Assembly: GCA_025769875.1 (NCBI GenBank)
Contig: JAGFNK010000119.1
Coordinates: 1 to 64,000, forward strand
DNA length: 64,000 nt
Direction of reading: 5' to 3'
Source of the DNA: Russula earlei
Lineage: Eukaryota > Basidiomycota > Agaricomycetes > Russulales > Russulaceae
Positions within the stretch are counted from its first letter, which is position 1. Each line of letters begins with the position of its first letter. The translations under genes were made by a program, and so were the position numbers. Shown one piece after another: positions 23,491-37,200 of the stretch. Below the pieces are notes generated by a model. The model saw nothing but the letters and a program-made list of their open reading frames with translations, ran no database searches and was not told the DNA's origin.

Positions 23491-23931
23491 GTGCTGTTGG
23501 GGACGCGTGGGCACGAACCCAGCCAAGGGGGAATAACGGGGATCTCGGCCTAGCGCATGTCAAGACGAAAAGGACAGCCAAGCCACAGAGCGTGTGCGGG
23601 AGCACGAAGCTCCAATGCAGGATCCAGTGAGGGCGATGTCGATGCAGAATTTGAATGCATTTTCGAGCAATGGCGGGCCTGCTGCGGCAATAAAGAAGCT
23701 GAAGGAGCTCATGGTCAGCGGAGATCCACCTGACACAGATCTCTAGGCGGCACGAAAGGAAAGAAATCACACAGAGATATTTGCTGCCACAAGAAGTTAT
23801 AGAATGTGGTAGGTGTCGGATTACTTGAGTTGTATATACATTCATGCGTGTTACCGAGAGAGTTGCCCATATGACGAGTGCTATGGATCACCGCGAAAGC
23901 AAAGTAGAGATATCTCTAAGGGGAGAATATT
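23491..23931. other. Intergenic, nothing recognised
   Basis: 440 bp downstream of the mL45-like gene. It probably holds its 3' UTR. Confidence 0.4.
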
Positions 23932-25202
23932 TCACCGATCCATGTAGAGTTGTTCCTTGATGACCCAAGGTGTATCATACCACATCCGCTTCTCGAACAA
24001 TAGGTACTCAACAATACGCTTTGGTTCAACCGTCGATGCGACGCCACGGCTGGTCAGGCTCTGAATCGTCTCGAAGCGTGCAAGCACATTCACATATAGA
24101 GGGTTCCCCACGCGGATGGGTTGCAAACTGAAGTACCCTTCCACAGCGCGAATACTCACAACACGCACAGGTGAAGGCTGTGAAACGAGCCGCCACTTAT
24201 ACGTTGCAGAACTCCCCGCAGGATGGAGTTTGCGCAACCTCCTTGAAGCGGACTTGGCATATTCTTGCATTGTCAACGAAGTAAGAGTTTTTTTGTCGCC
24301 TCTAGGACGAGCTCAGCATAAACGAAGAGGGGAGGGGACAACATGAAGATTCACTCGGCGATGGCGTTGTGCACGCGCTTGTAATTTTCGAGAAGGATGC
24401 CGCGCAATGGTGCCACCCAGGCACTATCCTTGATAGACGCGGCCTGGAAGATCTGGAAGGAACGTGCAGATGATGTTTCCTGTCCGGGAAACGCATTTTC
24501 TTGGGCAAGTTTGCGCATACTGAAAGTAGTTAGCACATCACATTTGCTCTTTTCGGGAAAGAGAGGGGCCCGCCGCGCGCCGTGGCAACACTCCAGGAAC
24601 TGGGGACAAGACAAGGAGGGAAGGGGAGTCGCGCACCTCGAAATGTTTTTTAATGTATTTAGCACGTTGTCTCGAACCAGGGCGATATGATCACGGAAGG
24701 TGGGGTTCTCGACTCGTGCAGGAAAAGATGGAATATGAACGTCTGTCGTAGCGCAGCGGGTCAGGTTTCGGAGTTTTACATTGATCGGTAACCGCCACTA
24801 TAATTTTTTCGCATGTTGCATCGAACACGAGAAAGAAGGCAGACGGTAAGACTTAAACGAAAGCCACACACCTAATGTCGCCATAGGCATGGACCATAGG
24901 TCGAGCTGAGCGTCGCTCTCATCGCGGACAGAGCGATGAAACTGATCTAACGCTTCCTCGTCAGATTCTGGTTCCTCGATTTGGCTCGACTTTGGAATCG
25001 TGGCCATTCCTCGTTTTAGCACTTGCGATAACGCTGGCACGGGGCCAAAGGTGGGTTTTAGGTAAGGCGGAGACGCGGATGGAGAAGACAATGACCATAT
25101 TAGCGAAGAAAGCATTGCTCCACGATGCGCTGGAGGCAAAGGTAACGTTGACTGCCCTACGCGCAAGACTTGGGCTGTGCATTGCGTTACTCTCTTCGCC
25201 AT
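23932..25202 (-). CDS. Mitochondrial mL45/Mba1-like (Tim44-like domain) protein
   Basis: Four exons (minus): 24,872-25,202, 24,637-24,742, 24,355-24,519 and 23,932-24,301. They sum to 972 bases (323 residues). The basic N-terminus (MAKRVTQCTAQVLRVGQS) is a likely mitochondrial targeting sequence; an upstream Met at 25,271 would lengthen it by 23 residues. The middle has LLENYKRVHNAIAEGDKK, typical of the Tim44-like fold. The end has TYKWRLVSQPSPVRVVSIRA, NVLARFETIQSL and EYLLFEKRMWYDTPWVIKEQL, the pattern of the mL45/Mba1 group. Proteins of this group sit at the mitoribosome exit tunnel and link it to the inner-membrane insertion machinery. It shares a 152-bp promoter with MIX17. Confidence 0.82.
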
Positions 25203-25354
25203 CTTTGAGCGAGCTGGCGTTTTCGCGAGTCGTAGATGTCCATACTGGGCGCTCACGTGATACTTTCGCACGACCTATTTTTCTTTCACGGGCACATTCG
25301 CGTCGCTCGGCTTCTTCACTTCACGCTCTCTGTCGTCGTAAACGTCAACCACAA
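25203..25354. promoter_or_regulatory. Bidirectional promoter mL45-like / MIX17
   Basis: 152 bp between two divergent start codons of two nuclear genes for mitochondrial proteins. If the upstream Met of the mL45-like gene is used, the gap shrinks to 83 bp. No specific factor site was identified. Confidence 0.5.
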
Positions 25355-25926
25355 ATGCCCGTGAGTCTCTCATTGTCTTGTAGTCAGTATTTATCTTTTA
25401 TACTGACACATATCTGCACAGCGCCAGTCTCGTTCTCGCCCTACGACCTCTCGTCCGGCCGCAGCGCCTGCCAGCGCACCGTCTCGTGGTGCCGCAACAG
25501 CAGCCTATCCTACCCAGCGCGCTCCTCCAGCCCCGGCGCCGCCGGCGCCGACCTCCTCGGCAACGCAGAGTCAGACCTCCGGTGGTCCTGGCCTGCTTGC
25601 ACAGATGGCTGCCACTGCTGGTTCCGTCGCCGTCGGCTCGACCATTGGCCATGGCATCTCCTCAATGCTCTTTGGCGGCCGCTCTGAGTCTGCGCCTGTA
25701 GAACAGCAGCACCAAGCGACTGCACAGCAAAACACTTCTTCGTTCGCGCCTAATTGCGAGGTGCAAGCAAAGGAATTCACAAAGTGTCTTGAGAAGGCGG
25801 ACTTGCCCAGCTGTTCATGGTACCTCGAGCAGCTCAAGGCCGTGAGCTTTCATTTTCGTGAATTGCGCTTCGAGTCACTAACAGAGTCTTTGCTCATAGT
25901 GCCAGGCAGCTGCATCCCAATACTGA
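25355..25926 (+). CDS. MIX17: Twin CX9C mitochondrial protein MIX17 (CHCHD2/10 family)
   Basis: Three exons: 25,355-25,360, 25,422-25,841 and 25,900-25,926. The first exon carries only ATG CCC. The 150-residue protein has a basic, Pro/Ala-rich N-terminus (MPRQSRSRPTTSRP), a central hydrophobic glycine-rich segment (MAATAGSVAVGSTIGHGI) and a C-terminal CHCH domain with two CX9C pairs: C-EVQAKEFTK-C and C-SWYLEQLKA-C. The second pair spans an exon join. Yeast Mix17 and human CHCHD2/CHCHD10 live in the mitochondrial intermembrane space, are oxidised by the Mia40 relay and affect respiration. The match is clear in all parts, and the length is normal. Confidence 0.92.
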
Positions 25927-27771
25927 GTGGATCTGGGCTGTGACCTCCTGGTCTTCGCCGCGGTTGAGATGCACCAACTCGTTCTAGTTTGTAGACATTC
26001 ACATTTGTTTTGTGGAATGCCACGCTCTCCGCTCAATCCTTCCTGTATGCGCTACCGCACAAGCTCAATACATGACGCACGTATACTATCATGCCCAATG
26101 ATTCTTGACACCTGAGCAATTTCACTATGCCATCGTCTCTCTCCGCCCCAATGACTCTGGGACGGAGTGCTATTATCTTTCTCTGGCCCACGGCCTATTC
26201 CGAGTAATTGACCTAACTTGCTTCAGTCCCACACCTCTGGCCGATGTGATCTGCTGCGTTTATGATACGTTCCACGGGTATCACCGGACTTAGGTCAAGA
26301 GCTCTGTCGCGGCAGGCCCCTTCAGTGGATCATCCGTCTGAATAAGGCCCCTCAAATCAGGACCCTGACATGGCGCTCGCGCTGACTGGCGGTGGACCAC
26401 ATGATGGTAAAACAGTACTTGATCGTCGCACATCATGTCCATTGAATGGACGAACGTTCCTCGGTAGAATAGTTGCCAGTGACCAATGATGCATGCACTG
26501 TCGATGATACAAGCCGCGGTAGGCCTAGGCCCTCCAGCGCTTGTCCCACAGGCAAAAATTGGTTTGGCGTTAGAAATTTTATGGTTTTCCAACACTCCCC
26601 ACACGTCATGGGTGTCTTTAGAGACAAGAACGGCGCTGGCCCGGGGCGGTGACACCGGGGAGGTGTGATTTCATCACACGCCACAGTGATCCTATGATCC
26701 TCTACTTTAGCCCGGCTTTGGCCACTCTGGTTTGGAGGACCCTTTTCGGTTGCCGTCGCGCCCCGACTTCACTTGCCTACTTGGTGGAGGGTGGGTTCAA
26801 AAATTTCGGACGTTTTTTTTGTCATCCTGATCACGTATTGAATAAGCGCGAAACTGCGCATTGCCACCCCCGTCATCGAGTTCCGGTTCATGGAACTGCG
26901 GGGTTCATGGAACTGTGGGTCACTTGGAATTGAATTGTCGTGGGCCGCAAATGAGCCTGCTTCCAATGAACCTGCCGTAACACAACGGCTCATGCACACA
27001 GCGGCGGCAGTGAATACTACCTTATGGAAATACTCCATCTTGGCCCATACGGGCATCATTGAAATGCGAATGTGACATCTAACAGAGTCAGTGGTCCAGT
27101 GACCTACGATTCATTTAATGGACACGGGAGCCCGAGGTTAACCATTCTACAGTTGCCATTCGAGGTAACGAAATTCCGGCCTCTATATAAGGCTATAAAG
27201 TTCCATGCCATCCGTACCCGGTACAGGGCTACGACGTTCCATTTTGTAAACCGCCTGGGCTCCTCCTTGGACGGGTCTTACTCGAACTACTGGACCCGGA
27301 GAGTGCCGGCCGAGGAGATGCCTAAATATGGGATTTAAGACCCGACGGCGACCTTCGCGGCGCTTATGCACCCGTGCCACGATCCAGGAAGATGTCTGCA
27401 TATTGTGTGGCAATGGACGACAAGGGGAGGACCCGAACTTGAAGTGGGCCAGGCCTGTCCTCGATGGTAATTAATACTGCACATGCTGACCCTCCTGAAC
27501 AATGAATTTGGTTTTCTCGAAACATGTGAAGAGTTCCTGAATATTTCCCAGGCAAAACACGAAGCTGAGGCTAGGCGAGCATCGCTCCACTGAACGTTCT
27601 AAGCCTGAAGTGGCACCAGAAAGCGTTCTCCAGGTGCCACCTGCAGAGTGCGTATTGCAAACAGCCAAGAAAAAAAAAAACACTTCACAAAGTACTTTGA
27701 CCCCTCAACTGCCAGCCATTCCCATAATCGCGAGAGTTCAAGTGAGTTTGCTTCGCCTACGTCTCACGCCC
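25927..27771. other. Intergenic, nothing recognised
   Basis: 1.85 kb between MIX17 and the third membrane paralogue. Short frames only. Small direct repeats (ggttcatggaactg, twice at about 26,885-26,915) are present. It may be old degraded sequence. Confidence 0.45.
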
Positions 27772-29580
27772 CTAGGCTGGCGACACCGAACCGCTCCCGC
27801 TGCTTCCAGAACGTGCGTTTGATCCAGCGGCTGACCGTGACGAGTCTGAGCTCGACGCGCGACTCGAGTCCTTGAATATGATTGCAGCGCATCGTGGGTC
27901 CCCTATGTGTGGCAGCGGGTGCTTCTCTAACACGCATGAAGGCGGGGGCGGAAGCTCAACGTCGCACTCGACTGTGCGGTGGACCGTCACCTGTACGTCT
28001 TGCACATCGTGGAGGATACGCGGTCTATTGTGGGCGCGGAGGCGCTGTCGTGGCGGAGGATAAGACTCATGGTCACTTGGTTATATAAGAGGTGAGTGTC
28101 ATGCTGTGGGATGAACAGTGGGACATGTCATTTACTTGGTGATGTATTGGAAAAGGATCCGGTATGCGCGCGAGGCAGTGATGACCCTGCGTTTGCCGCA
28201 GAGCACATCATTTAGGGTTGTGAGGGCTATAGAAACGAGTTCCATACGTGAGGGTCACTGTTTCAGGTTAGCATATCGAAGATTGCAGGCTGACCACATC
28301 AATGAAGATGCAAGATAATGGGTACGAACTATGCGGGACTTGGAATGTCTGGATGAATACAAGTAGGACGCCGTTGTGGAGGGAAACAAATTGTATTAAG
28401 GCGCACCAGGTTCCAATACTCTAGGAAGGGCGAAATGTTCATTGATTCGGCAAACACCGTCAAATATTCTATCAGAAGGAACGTACCGCTCACGCCTCGA
28501 AAACTCAATACCTTAGATACGTCTCGTTGTGAGGGTGGAGCACCTTCACATTTAAACGACGTACAATCGAAGGTAACACCGTGACTATCCACGCAATAAT
28601 CCACCACAATCCCTGGATATAAAGCAGGTTCCATAGGCGAGTCGAATTTCTCTTCTTGAGCACGCCAGTGAACATGATGCAGAGCAAAGTCAAGTCTTGA
28701 ATAAAGTTGATCAAGATGCTCCACCGAAAGTCTGAAGTTCCATCGATGAGACAATTTTCCGTAGAGTTGGACCAGCGTGAGTGACCCTAGAATGTAGGCA
28801 GCGTAAGATCCTCATTCATATGGACTTTGGGGTATGACGATTACCCTCGTTGTCGCTTCAATGTAAGAACAAAGGGAATAGCAGTGAACGAGTGCCCCCG
28901 AGGATGGTCACTGGCATGTACTAACCATAAAACGAGCCACCAAGGTTGGCTACCCACACCACGATAGCTAGGGTAATGATTCTCCTATCTCGAGCCCATA
29001 ATGCAACTCTGTATGATCCTTGCTCGTTCAGTTGATATATCATGATTTGCGAAAATCACAGACCCCCGAAGTACGAGAAGGAGAGAAGCAAATACACCAG
29101 AAGCGCATGAGGTAGCCTACCGTCGATCAGCCCTGCCCACCCTGGAAAGAAGGACGAACCAGCATTGTTCTGAACCAGGCCTATTAGGGTAAGCCAAAAA
29201 TTAGAAAAAGGGGCGGATGCACAATGTAGACGAGCATGTTCACATCACAATTATGAGGCGTCGTGATATCGAAGCCGACAAGCATAGCGATAAGGGACGC
29301 AAGGGCTAGCATCCTCGCTGAGAGATAGGCAACAAAGGACCATCGCCAATGTCGCCTTCCGGTGTATATCTCCAACTCAAAGTCCAGATTGATGATGTAT
29401 TCCCAGCTATACATGGAGGGGGTGATTCAGAGTGCCGCAGACGAAGGATGGCTGAGATTACGCATAGACGCCAGCGAACACATGGGTCAACTTTACCAGG
29501 TGAACTTTCGCAAATCATCAGCATTCTGACGAGACATGAAGCATACGAGGGCCCTAGCCTACCGTAAGGAGTGGATTCAG
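27772..29580 (-). CDS. Basidiomycete multi-pass membrane protein, paralogue C
   Basis: Third member of the family seen at 2.6-7.3 kb, also on the minus strand. An upstream exon (about 29,515) reads VHLVKLTHVFAGVYA. The signature exon (about 29,410-29,250) has SWEYIINLDFELEIYTGRR and WRWSFVAYLSARMLALA. A later exon has FIQDLTLLCIMFTGVLKKRN (about 28,710-28,640) and WWIIAWIVTVLPSIV. The tail has SRAYRILFQYITK (about 28,180-28,140), VQVTVHRTVECDVEL and a serine-rich end (SSSDSSRSAAGSNARSGS). The stop is at 27,772. The tail is longer and more Ser-rich than in A and B. The start codon was not fixed. It is separated from A and B by 20 kb of unrelated genes. Function unknown. Confidence 0.6.
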
Positions 29581-30175
29581 AGTTGAGAAACATGAGCCGG
29601 GGTAGAATCTGATGAGCGCCTGAGGGGAGTCTGTCTCTTTTAATGCGGAGAGGACAGTGGGGCAGGTGCCAGGACTTTCAAGTTGCGCCACGGGCCCAAG
29701 TATGAAGCAGTGCAAATGACGAGAGTCCTGTCGACTCAAAACGCACGCCATATAATATACGAGCGGAGATTGTGCGTGGGGTTCATACTGAGCTCCAGGG
29801 CGGAATTGCTTTCTCCGAAGATACCCATATGGTCTACTAGACACGTGTTCAGAGGAAGCAGAAGATCAGAGTTGTTGCTGTGTGCTTCGTGATGCTCTGG
29901 ACACACGGACATAGCAATACTCGCGCGCACAGCCGTTTGCAGTTGCAGGTACCTTCTCTGACTCTGAACCGCTTTGATGCTTTCGCAGTCGCCCTACAAG
30001 GGAGATGGCAACAAATACTACCCTGTGACGTGTGACTCAGAAAAGGAGGGAGTGAGGGTTACGGTCCGGGATTCCGAAAGTTGGACAAAGATTCGTTTCT
30101 CGTCGTTCTGACTTCACTCCCCGTGCATTGCATGTCAGGCAACGTGTGCACATTTAGTCTCTAAAAAAACTTACG
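29581..30175. promoter_or_regulatory. Divergent intergenic region upstream of the SPX-EXS gene
   Basis: About 600 bp between paralogue C and the transporter gene. It holds both promoters. No motif was recognised. Confidence 0.4.
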
Positions 30176-33100
30176 ATGAAGTTTGCCAGGTATCATTTCC
30201 ACGTTCTTGGTTTGTAATTGACTCTAATCTCTGGGGAATGTAGGTATTTAGACAATGCGCAGGTGAACTGGATATTCATGATCGATGCCTTGGATAATGC
30301 ATTGCTTACTTTCAAAGGCACCGGAATGGAAACGCGCATACATGTACGCATTCTCCCAGTAGTCACATCAGCTCAGATTCTCAAGGGACGATGTGTATTC
30401 GTGATCGTGTGACAGCGACTATCGTGGTCTTAAGAAACGAATCAATGGCATAAGACGGGCTGAAGGTGGTGACACCGGGGGTTTATCATCGGACAGTGAT
30501 CCGGACGCCGTCCCGAACCTGTCCGGACCGTCAGCTCACCGCAGCAACGAGCGAACATCCACCATAGACGGTCATGAAGCGGATGACGATATCAATATAA
30601 GAAGCGGGAAGAACGAAAGACAAACCATTGTAGATCCTCATGTTGGCGAGTTGGAACTCAAGGAGCCAAATGAAAGAAAGGGTGATCATGAAAAGGTGAA
30701 TGCCCCTTTTTTTTTCCCCACTGCGTGTATTGAATAATCCCTCAAGGCGACTCGGATGTCTTCCGAAGCCAAAGCCACATCCGTCATGCGACTCCCAGTC
30801 GACCTTAGAAACCTCCCGACGTCAGATGCTCAACCGTCAGCGCTGCCTCTGGGTAGTCCACGCCCTCAAGATGGTCTGCGGAGGCGTACTACTGCACAAA
30901 GTGATTGCATCTCTTGTCTATTTCCCACGTCTCGCTGAATGTCGCCTTGCGTCGGCTCTAGCCCTTCAAACTGCTTCAGAGATGTCGTATACGCTTTCAC
31001 AGCCACTCACACTTTCACAAGTCCTTGAACACATGTCGCCTGTCCGGCTCGCATTTTTCGACAAGCTCAACGCGGAGCTGTCTAAAGTTGAATGCTTTTT
31101 CAACGAGAGAGAAGCTGAAGCTCGCGTGCGCAGCTCGCAACTTCGGGGACAACTCGACGAGTTGAAAGATCATCGGCGTCTGTTCCACGTGATTGGGTCT
31201 TTCATACCTTCGTTGACATGCTGCTGACCTGAGTACATTCCCAACCAAGAATGCTCACCCAGACGTCCAACCCCCTGTGTCTCTGTATTTGCGTCCCTTC
31301 CCTACTTCAAATGCGCCAAAGCGAATAAGCCGCGTACTCCACTTTTCGAGCGAACCCACTCACACGGACGCTAAGGCGCCAGTACAGGGTCACGATGGTG
31401 ATCCAACCAGTCAATCTCATGAACGTCGTCTGGCAGATGGAGCGAAGCTTGATCCGGATGAGTATCTCCACGCACGAAAGCAACTCAAGCGAGCTGTATC
31501 GGAGCACTACCATGCGTTAGAAGTCCTCAATAACTACCGCGTACGGCCTGCCAGTGCTGAGTTGTTAGTATTCTAAAGAGGAGGCAGATTCTGAATATCA
31601 CTGGGTTTCGGAAGGCGGTCAAGAAATTCGAGAAAGTAACTGGGGTATGATGACCTGACTATGTTTGTTATCGACGTCCCTGAGGACATTGCTTTAGATT
31701 CTGGTGCAAGACTCGTTCATGAAGGAAAAAGTCTGTTCTGTCTGGATTGCCGCGACGTAATTGATCAGTGCCGTTGTAGGTTGATATGTGCGCTTTTGCA
31801 TCCGATGAGACAGTGCAACGGCTCTTGAAAGAGATGGAAGACCAATTCACTGCGCGTTTCGGTGGGAACTTTGTAATGACCTACTTTGTTAACGTCCCTC
31901 ATAAATTATGCATAGCCAAGGGCGATAGGAAGCGCGCCCTGGTCCGCCTACGCAATATATCTTCTCACAAGACGCACCATTTTAGCACTTTCCGCACAGG
32001 TATCGCTCTCGGTCTGGCGTTCCCTGCCGTCATTGATGGCATCACGCAAGGTGAGTCCCCAAGCATTGCATGATGCTCACTGAGCCTTCTTCAGCCCTCC
32101 AGCCTCACACACGTGCTGCTATACCATCATGGGGGAGCCTGCTCTACATTTATGCGGTTCTGCTGGTCCCAACTCTTTTGGCATTTCTCGTGGGCACAAA
32201 TTTGCTGATTTGGAATGCTTCGAGGATCAACTACGTCTTCATCTTTGGTACCCATCTCGGAACTTCACTACCATGTCAACGTATTTCCTGATTCACCGTA
32301 CAGATCTGGACATTAGGACACGTCTTGATCATCGGGAATATTTTGAGGTGGATAACTTCGTAATGCTTAAAGAGCACTGATAGATTACCACCGTAGATAC
32401 CTTCTATAGCACTTGCAACCCTCTGTTGGGCTTTCTGGCTTTCCTTTACGCGCTCTGGCGAACCTACCATTCAGCCGTGGACGTGGCCTATCGTCTGGCT
32501 GCTCTTGGTCTTGGTGCTGATGACCAACCCTCTCCCTGTCATGTCTCGTGAAAGCCGGTGGTGGTTCCTTCGTAAAGTTGCACGACTTCTGTTTAGTGGT
32601 CTCTACCGAGTGGAGGTACGTCATTCTGATGTCCTTTTCGTGCGAACCACCGTTTTTATCATGGCATGGATATATGGATTTTAGTTTACAGACTTCTGGC
32701 TGGGGTGCGTATTCTCCGAGTCAGCGATGGGCAGCGGGTTGGCCACTTACATCCTGCGCCATGTCAGGGACCAACTCTGCTCTTTGGCATTCCCGCTCGG
32801 CAACATCTACCTTGTCGCGTGTTCATACGCTCGAGGATTCCGGACCCATGACTATCCAATCCATGACTGCAGCAATCCCACCCTTTGGGGTGTGCCACTC
32901 CTCCTTAGTATATTGCCATTTGTAGCCCGCTTTGGGCAGAGCGTTCGGCGTTGGTGGGATTCACGATTGGTCACACATTTGATCAACGTTCGTCCGTCCC
33001 CCTTCTGAGCACGACACCGCTTACACCGAGTCACGTTGCATACAGGGCGGAAAGTATCTCATAGGCATCGTGTATTACTTCAGCTACTACATATGGCGAC

Positions 33101-33854
33101 ACAATGGTGAGCAGTTCTCCATCGGGTCGTTTCCTTCGTTGTGGCCGACGACACCTTCAGGCGCCGGGCGCGGCACGAGCTTCGTATTTTTCTGCTTCTT
33201 TGGAACGATTTACTCAATATATGCTTCATCATGGGCAAGTTCAATGTGACTTGTACTGATCAAGAGCTCACTGCTGGGCGTTAGGATCTACTGATGGACT
33301 GGTCCCTGTTACGCCCACATGCGCGCTTGATGTTCTTACGTGAAGAGCTCCTCTACTCAGGTTATATCCCTGTGCGCACCGTCTCGTCGTCGTCTCTGTA
33401 CTACTGACAGGTCTACGGCAGTTCTACTACCTGGCTATCGTAAAGGGTTCATGACCTTCAGAAGACGCTAGCTAACACGGAGTATAGATCACCAACGTTC
33501 TCCTTCGCTTTATTTGGATAATCTACATCCCGACACGCGGGCCAAGTGCTGCACTTCGCACGTGGATAGCCGCGCTTTTCGAAGTGCTTCGGCGCTGTCA
33601 ATGGAACGTCTGTACGTCTTTTTGGCGCTCCATTCTCAAACTTTGCTGGCCCGCCAACTGAGGAACTCTTTTGTCAATTCTCAGACCGTTTGGAAAACGA
33701 ACACCTCGGCAACATGGACCAGTACCGCATCACGCGAGAGGTGCCTCTCCCTTACTCCTTCGACGAGCTTCACCACGAGACAGATGCAGGTGATGAAGAC
33801 GATGATGCCCCTAAACGGGAAAGAGTGCGCTCGTCCAAGTCAAAGGAAGGATAG
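30176..33854 (+). CDS. SYG1: SPX-EXS domain phosphate exporter/regulator (SYG1/XPR1 family)
   Basis: The gene starts with very small exons: 30,176-30,189, 30,244-30,262, 30,318-30,343, then 30,416-30,695. Joined, they read MKFARYLDNAQAPEWKRAY and IDYRGLKKRINGIRRAEG, the classic SPX N-terminus with its lysine-rich inositol-polyphosphate site. Further SPX parts are FFDKLNAELSKVECFFNERE (about 31,060) and ILNITGFRKAVKKFEKVT (about 31,590). The EXS part shows FRTGIALGLAFPAVIDGI, a membrane pair near 32,150 (LLYIYAVLLVPTLLAFLVG), DIRTRLDHREYFE (about 32,310), WDLLMDWSLLRP (about 33,285) and RLENEHLGNMDQYRITREV (about 33,690-33,740). The acidic tail ends KRERVRSSKSKEG. XPR1/SYG1 proteins export or sense phosphate in response to inositol pyrophosphates. 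Later exon borders were not all fixed, but the motifs run in order and no disabling break was seen. Confidence 0.9.
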
Positions 33855-34204
33855 TTAGGGATCCTCAACCGTAAAGAGATGGAATGCAGGATCTGGTATA
33901 ATATTCATTATATCTCGAAACTCACGAGGAGAGGGAATGATATTTCGCCCGACGGGAATGCTGAGTCATGGAGTCCGACAATTGGTATAACGGCGCACCA
34001 AGACGAATACCATTTTCTATCTTACTCATGCCTTATCGAGTATACATGACCCAGACACAGGTGAGAAACCGTCCGCAAACCAAGACAAAAACCATCTTGG
34101 GTATGGCAAGACGGGGTTCATTTCATTGTGGATGCGATCTGATCCAACTCCCGGGCAATTAAAGTGTTCGGACACGTCGAGCGCAACGTGCTGCGTCATA
34201 GCAG
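33855..34204. other. Convergent 3' intergenic region
   Basis: 350 bp between the stops of SYG1 and VPS16. Nothing else is recognised. Confidence 0.45.
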
Positions 34205-37200
34205 TCAGCGAACAGCGAACTTCCTGTGGACACGCCAACAAAATAAAAAGAAACGCACTCTAGCCTAGCACGGTCACCACGGTCTTTGCATTCCTTTCCA
34301 GCCATAACCCACTCTCCGCACTCGATATAGAGATCAATGCGCTTAGGGGCGTCGCAACGCGATACATAGTTAACAGCTTCCCTTGGATGGCCCTTCTCGA
34401 CGAGGTGTCTGACGAACGCCTCGTAGCCGATCGGGCTCCGCTTAGACTTAGAGAAAGCCTCTAAGCCTTCGAAGTCCCGGGAGGCGGTCAGTGCATGAAG
34501 TTTCAAGTACCAAAACCTGTATCGCCATCATTCTCAGTAAGGGTGGGTTGTGACGAGCAAGAACTCGATCTTATACCTCTTGTCGGGTACTTTGAAGTCC
34601 GACCTGAGTTTGTCGGCGCGTTTAGACATGCCAGTTGAGGAGGCATTTCTTGATGGTCTCGTCGACACTGAGCCCGAAGAACTCTATCTTATCCGTGGTT
34701 TCTTTCTCGAGTGTTTGCTGGAACGCCAGTAAGCGACTGTACTCATCCATCATCTAACCAGGAGTGATATCATCATTTCATGAAACCCCTGGGATCGACG
34801 TATGAGAAACCGACCTTGGCTTCAAATGAGCGTTCCTTGTCCTCAGAGAAGAATTTTTGAGCGGCTTTGATCGACGTGACCTTCGCAGCAGGGTCCTGCA
34901 GGGGCCGTCGGTTTACAGAAATGCACATCAACGGTTCAAGACTTGCCTTCATTCGCCTTGCCTCTTCTAAACTAAGCACGGCGCTCTCCACTCGTCTATC
35001 ATCAGAATAATAAAAGTCTCTGAGCATCTCGGGGTTCTGCTCTCTTGCATATACTTGTAGCAGCCGGCTTGCTGAAGCGAGGCTGGAACCACCGTCCTCG
35101 ATTAAACGGAAGAAGGATCCCAAAGGTAAGCGGTTGTACAGTTGCAACAAGACATGATATACTGTGCTCACGTGAGTAAGCGCACCCTTTCACCAAGCCA
35201 ATGCAACATACCTAAATCAGTGTCACCACTGTCGACGGCTTTTTGGAGCGCTAATCGATCTTCCTTCATCACGAGTAATAAGGGAACTTGATCCGATGCC
35301 CTCGACTCATGGTCCAACAACTATGTCTCCCTTGATCGCCTCCAACATCAAATCGACGATACTGGATAACTCACCATTGTAGCCAGGCGTGTTCGACCAA
35401 CTTCCCAGGCCTTCTTCGCGATCTCAGCGTAGCTGACGGATGAGCCCCCTAATTTCTCGAACTTCTCCACAATAGCCCTGGACACCTCTTCGTCGCCTAT
35501 CATGTCAGCATCCTTGCCTGAACCGCTGACGACAGGTCTCGACTTCATGATCTTTGCAGACGCCCAGTGCTTGAGAACGTCATCCGGCGAGAGAGACAAG
35601 AAGGAAGATATATGGAGCGCAAGGAGGTGCAAATTGCGTGAAGTTAGTCGCGAGATAAGATGCGAGGGCGAGAGATAATTGTATCTTGTCATTTTTAGTC
35701 AAAGGGATGTGCCCATGATGAGAAACGCTCACTGAAAGTGAGTGATGGGTATGCCCACTTCAAGCTGACGAACTGCATTAAGGACCTTGAGTGTCTTGCC
35801 CATGTTCACGAAATCATTGGAATTGTACAGATCCAAAAAAGATTTACCAAAGTTTGCGGCCTGGTGAATTCGAAGTTGCCAAAAAAGTGAGGCAACAGAC
35901 AGAACGAGATACGTGCGTTTAAAAGCCTTCGCTGCCATGCCGGCTCCCATTCCTGTCCTGCTGCATCAATGACCTCGTCGACAGCTGCCGCAAGGTCCGG
36001 TTTGATGCTTCGTATGTTCTCATCAGCTTTAGGCGAACGGTTATTAAAGTTTTCCCAAGCGTCAAATAGAATTGCAGAGGGTGACGTAGATCCCGGTCGG
36101 AAAACGGACAAACTGGACGCTGAGACCGCTGTCAGTAAAGTGTCTCGCTTCGCACAAATGCTCAGTTACCTGGAACTTTCTGTATGAAGTCACATGCGTC
36201 AGCAGCGATGACTCTTACCCCATCAACCTCTGTGACAGCAAACGTAGGCCCAACATAGAGATACCTAAGCTCTGTGTGAGGGACACATGAGGATACCTAC
36301 AATGGGACGCACTTCAATGTATCACCACGTGGGCCGACCAACAGAACAAGTGCGTCCCAGGTAATAAGAATGGCATCATTACCACACCATTCAACCTGCC
36401 TAACTGGGCCGACTGCCCCAACAGACGTGGAATCAAAGTCGGCAAGGCTTCGCTGGAAGTCGGTCAAGACAACCCAAAGCATTCCTGACATCGTTAACAG
36501 TGCAAGTGACTTTCCGTTGGGTGACGGGGCCATGTGAGTAAATGGACCCCGGGATAGGCGTTGGTCAACGGCCTCGAGATTGTCCACAGAAAGAACACTA
36601 GCCCCGACGGAAAGCAGAACCTCAACGTGGCGCGATATAGTGAGATCTGGCGGGATGAGGGTCCAGACGGTGGGCGGCTCAGAGAGACCTACCTATACGC
36701 TCGATTGAGAACCCGTGGATCGAGTCGAAGTTAACTCACTTGGATTTGCCAAAATTAATGGTTTACGACCTTCCCATCCCTTGACTTCCAACAACTGTAA
36801 TGAGCCTGTCAACGCGACTAGGCCATCATCGTGTATGCGCGCGTCCGTTATTCCAACCTCTCCAGCATCTGTGCCCAAAGAAAACTGAACGTAGTCGCCT
36901 TGTAGGTCGTAGAGACGGTATACGCCCTCCTCATTCAGTATCACTAGCCTCTCGTCACCTGTCCATCCAAAGCAGATGACTTTGGCTTGTTCCCACTGAG
37001 AATGTGGATTGTGGGTTAAAACAAGGGCAAATGAACCTGCAGAACAGTCGACACGTACGCTAAGCAGCAGCAAGCCTTCGCCGGAGGGTGAGAACACCTG
37101 AATTTGTGATTTTGCAAGCATGGGCACTGCAGGACTAATGGAAATTATTTTTCTTGTATCCCTCATGAGTGCTGTTGGATCTGCCTTCACATCTCTGTGG

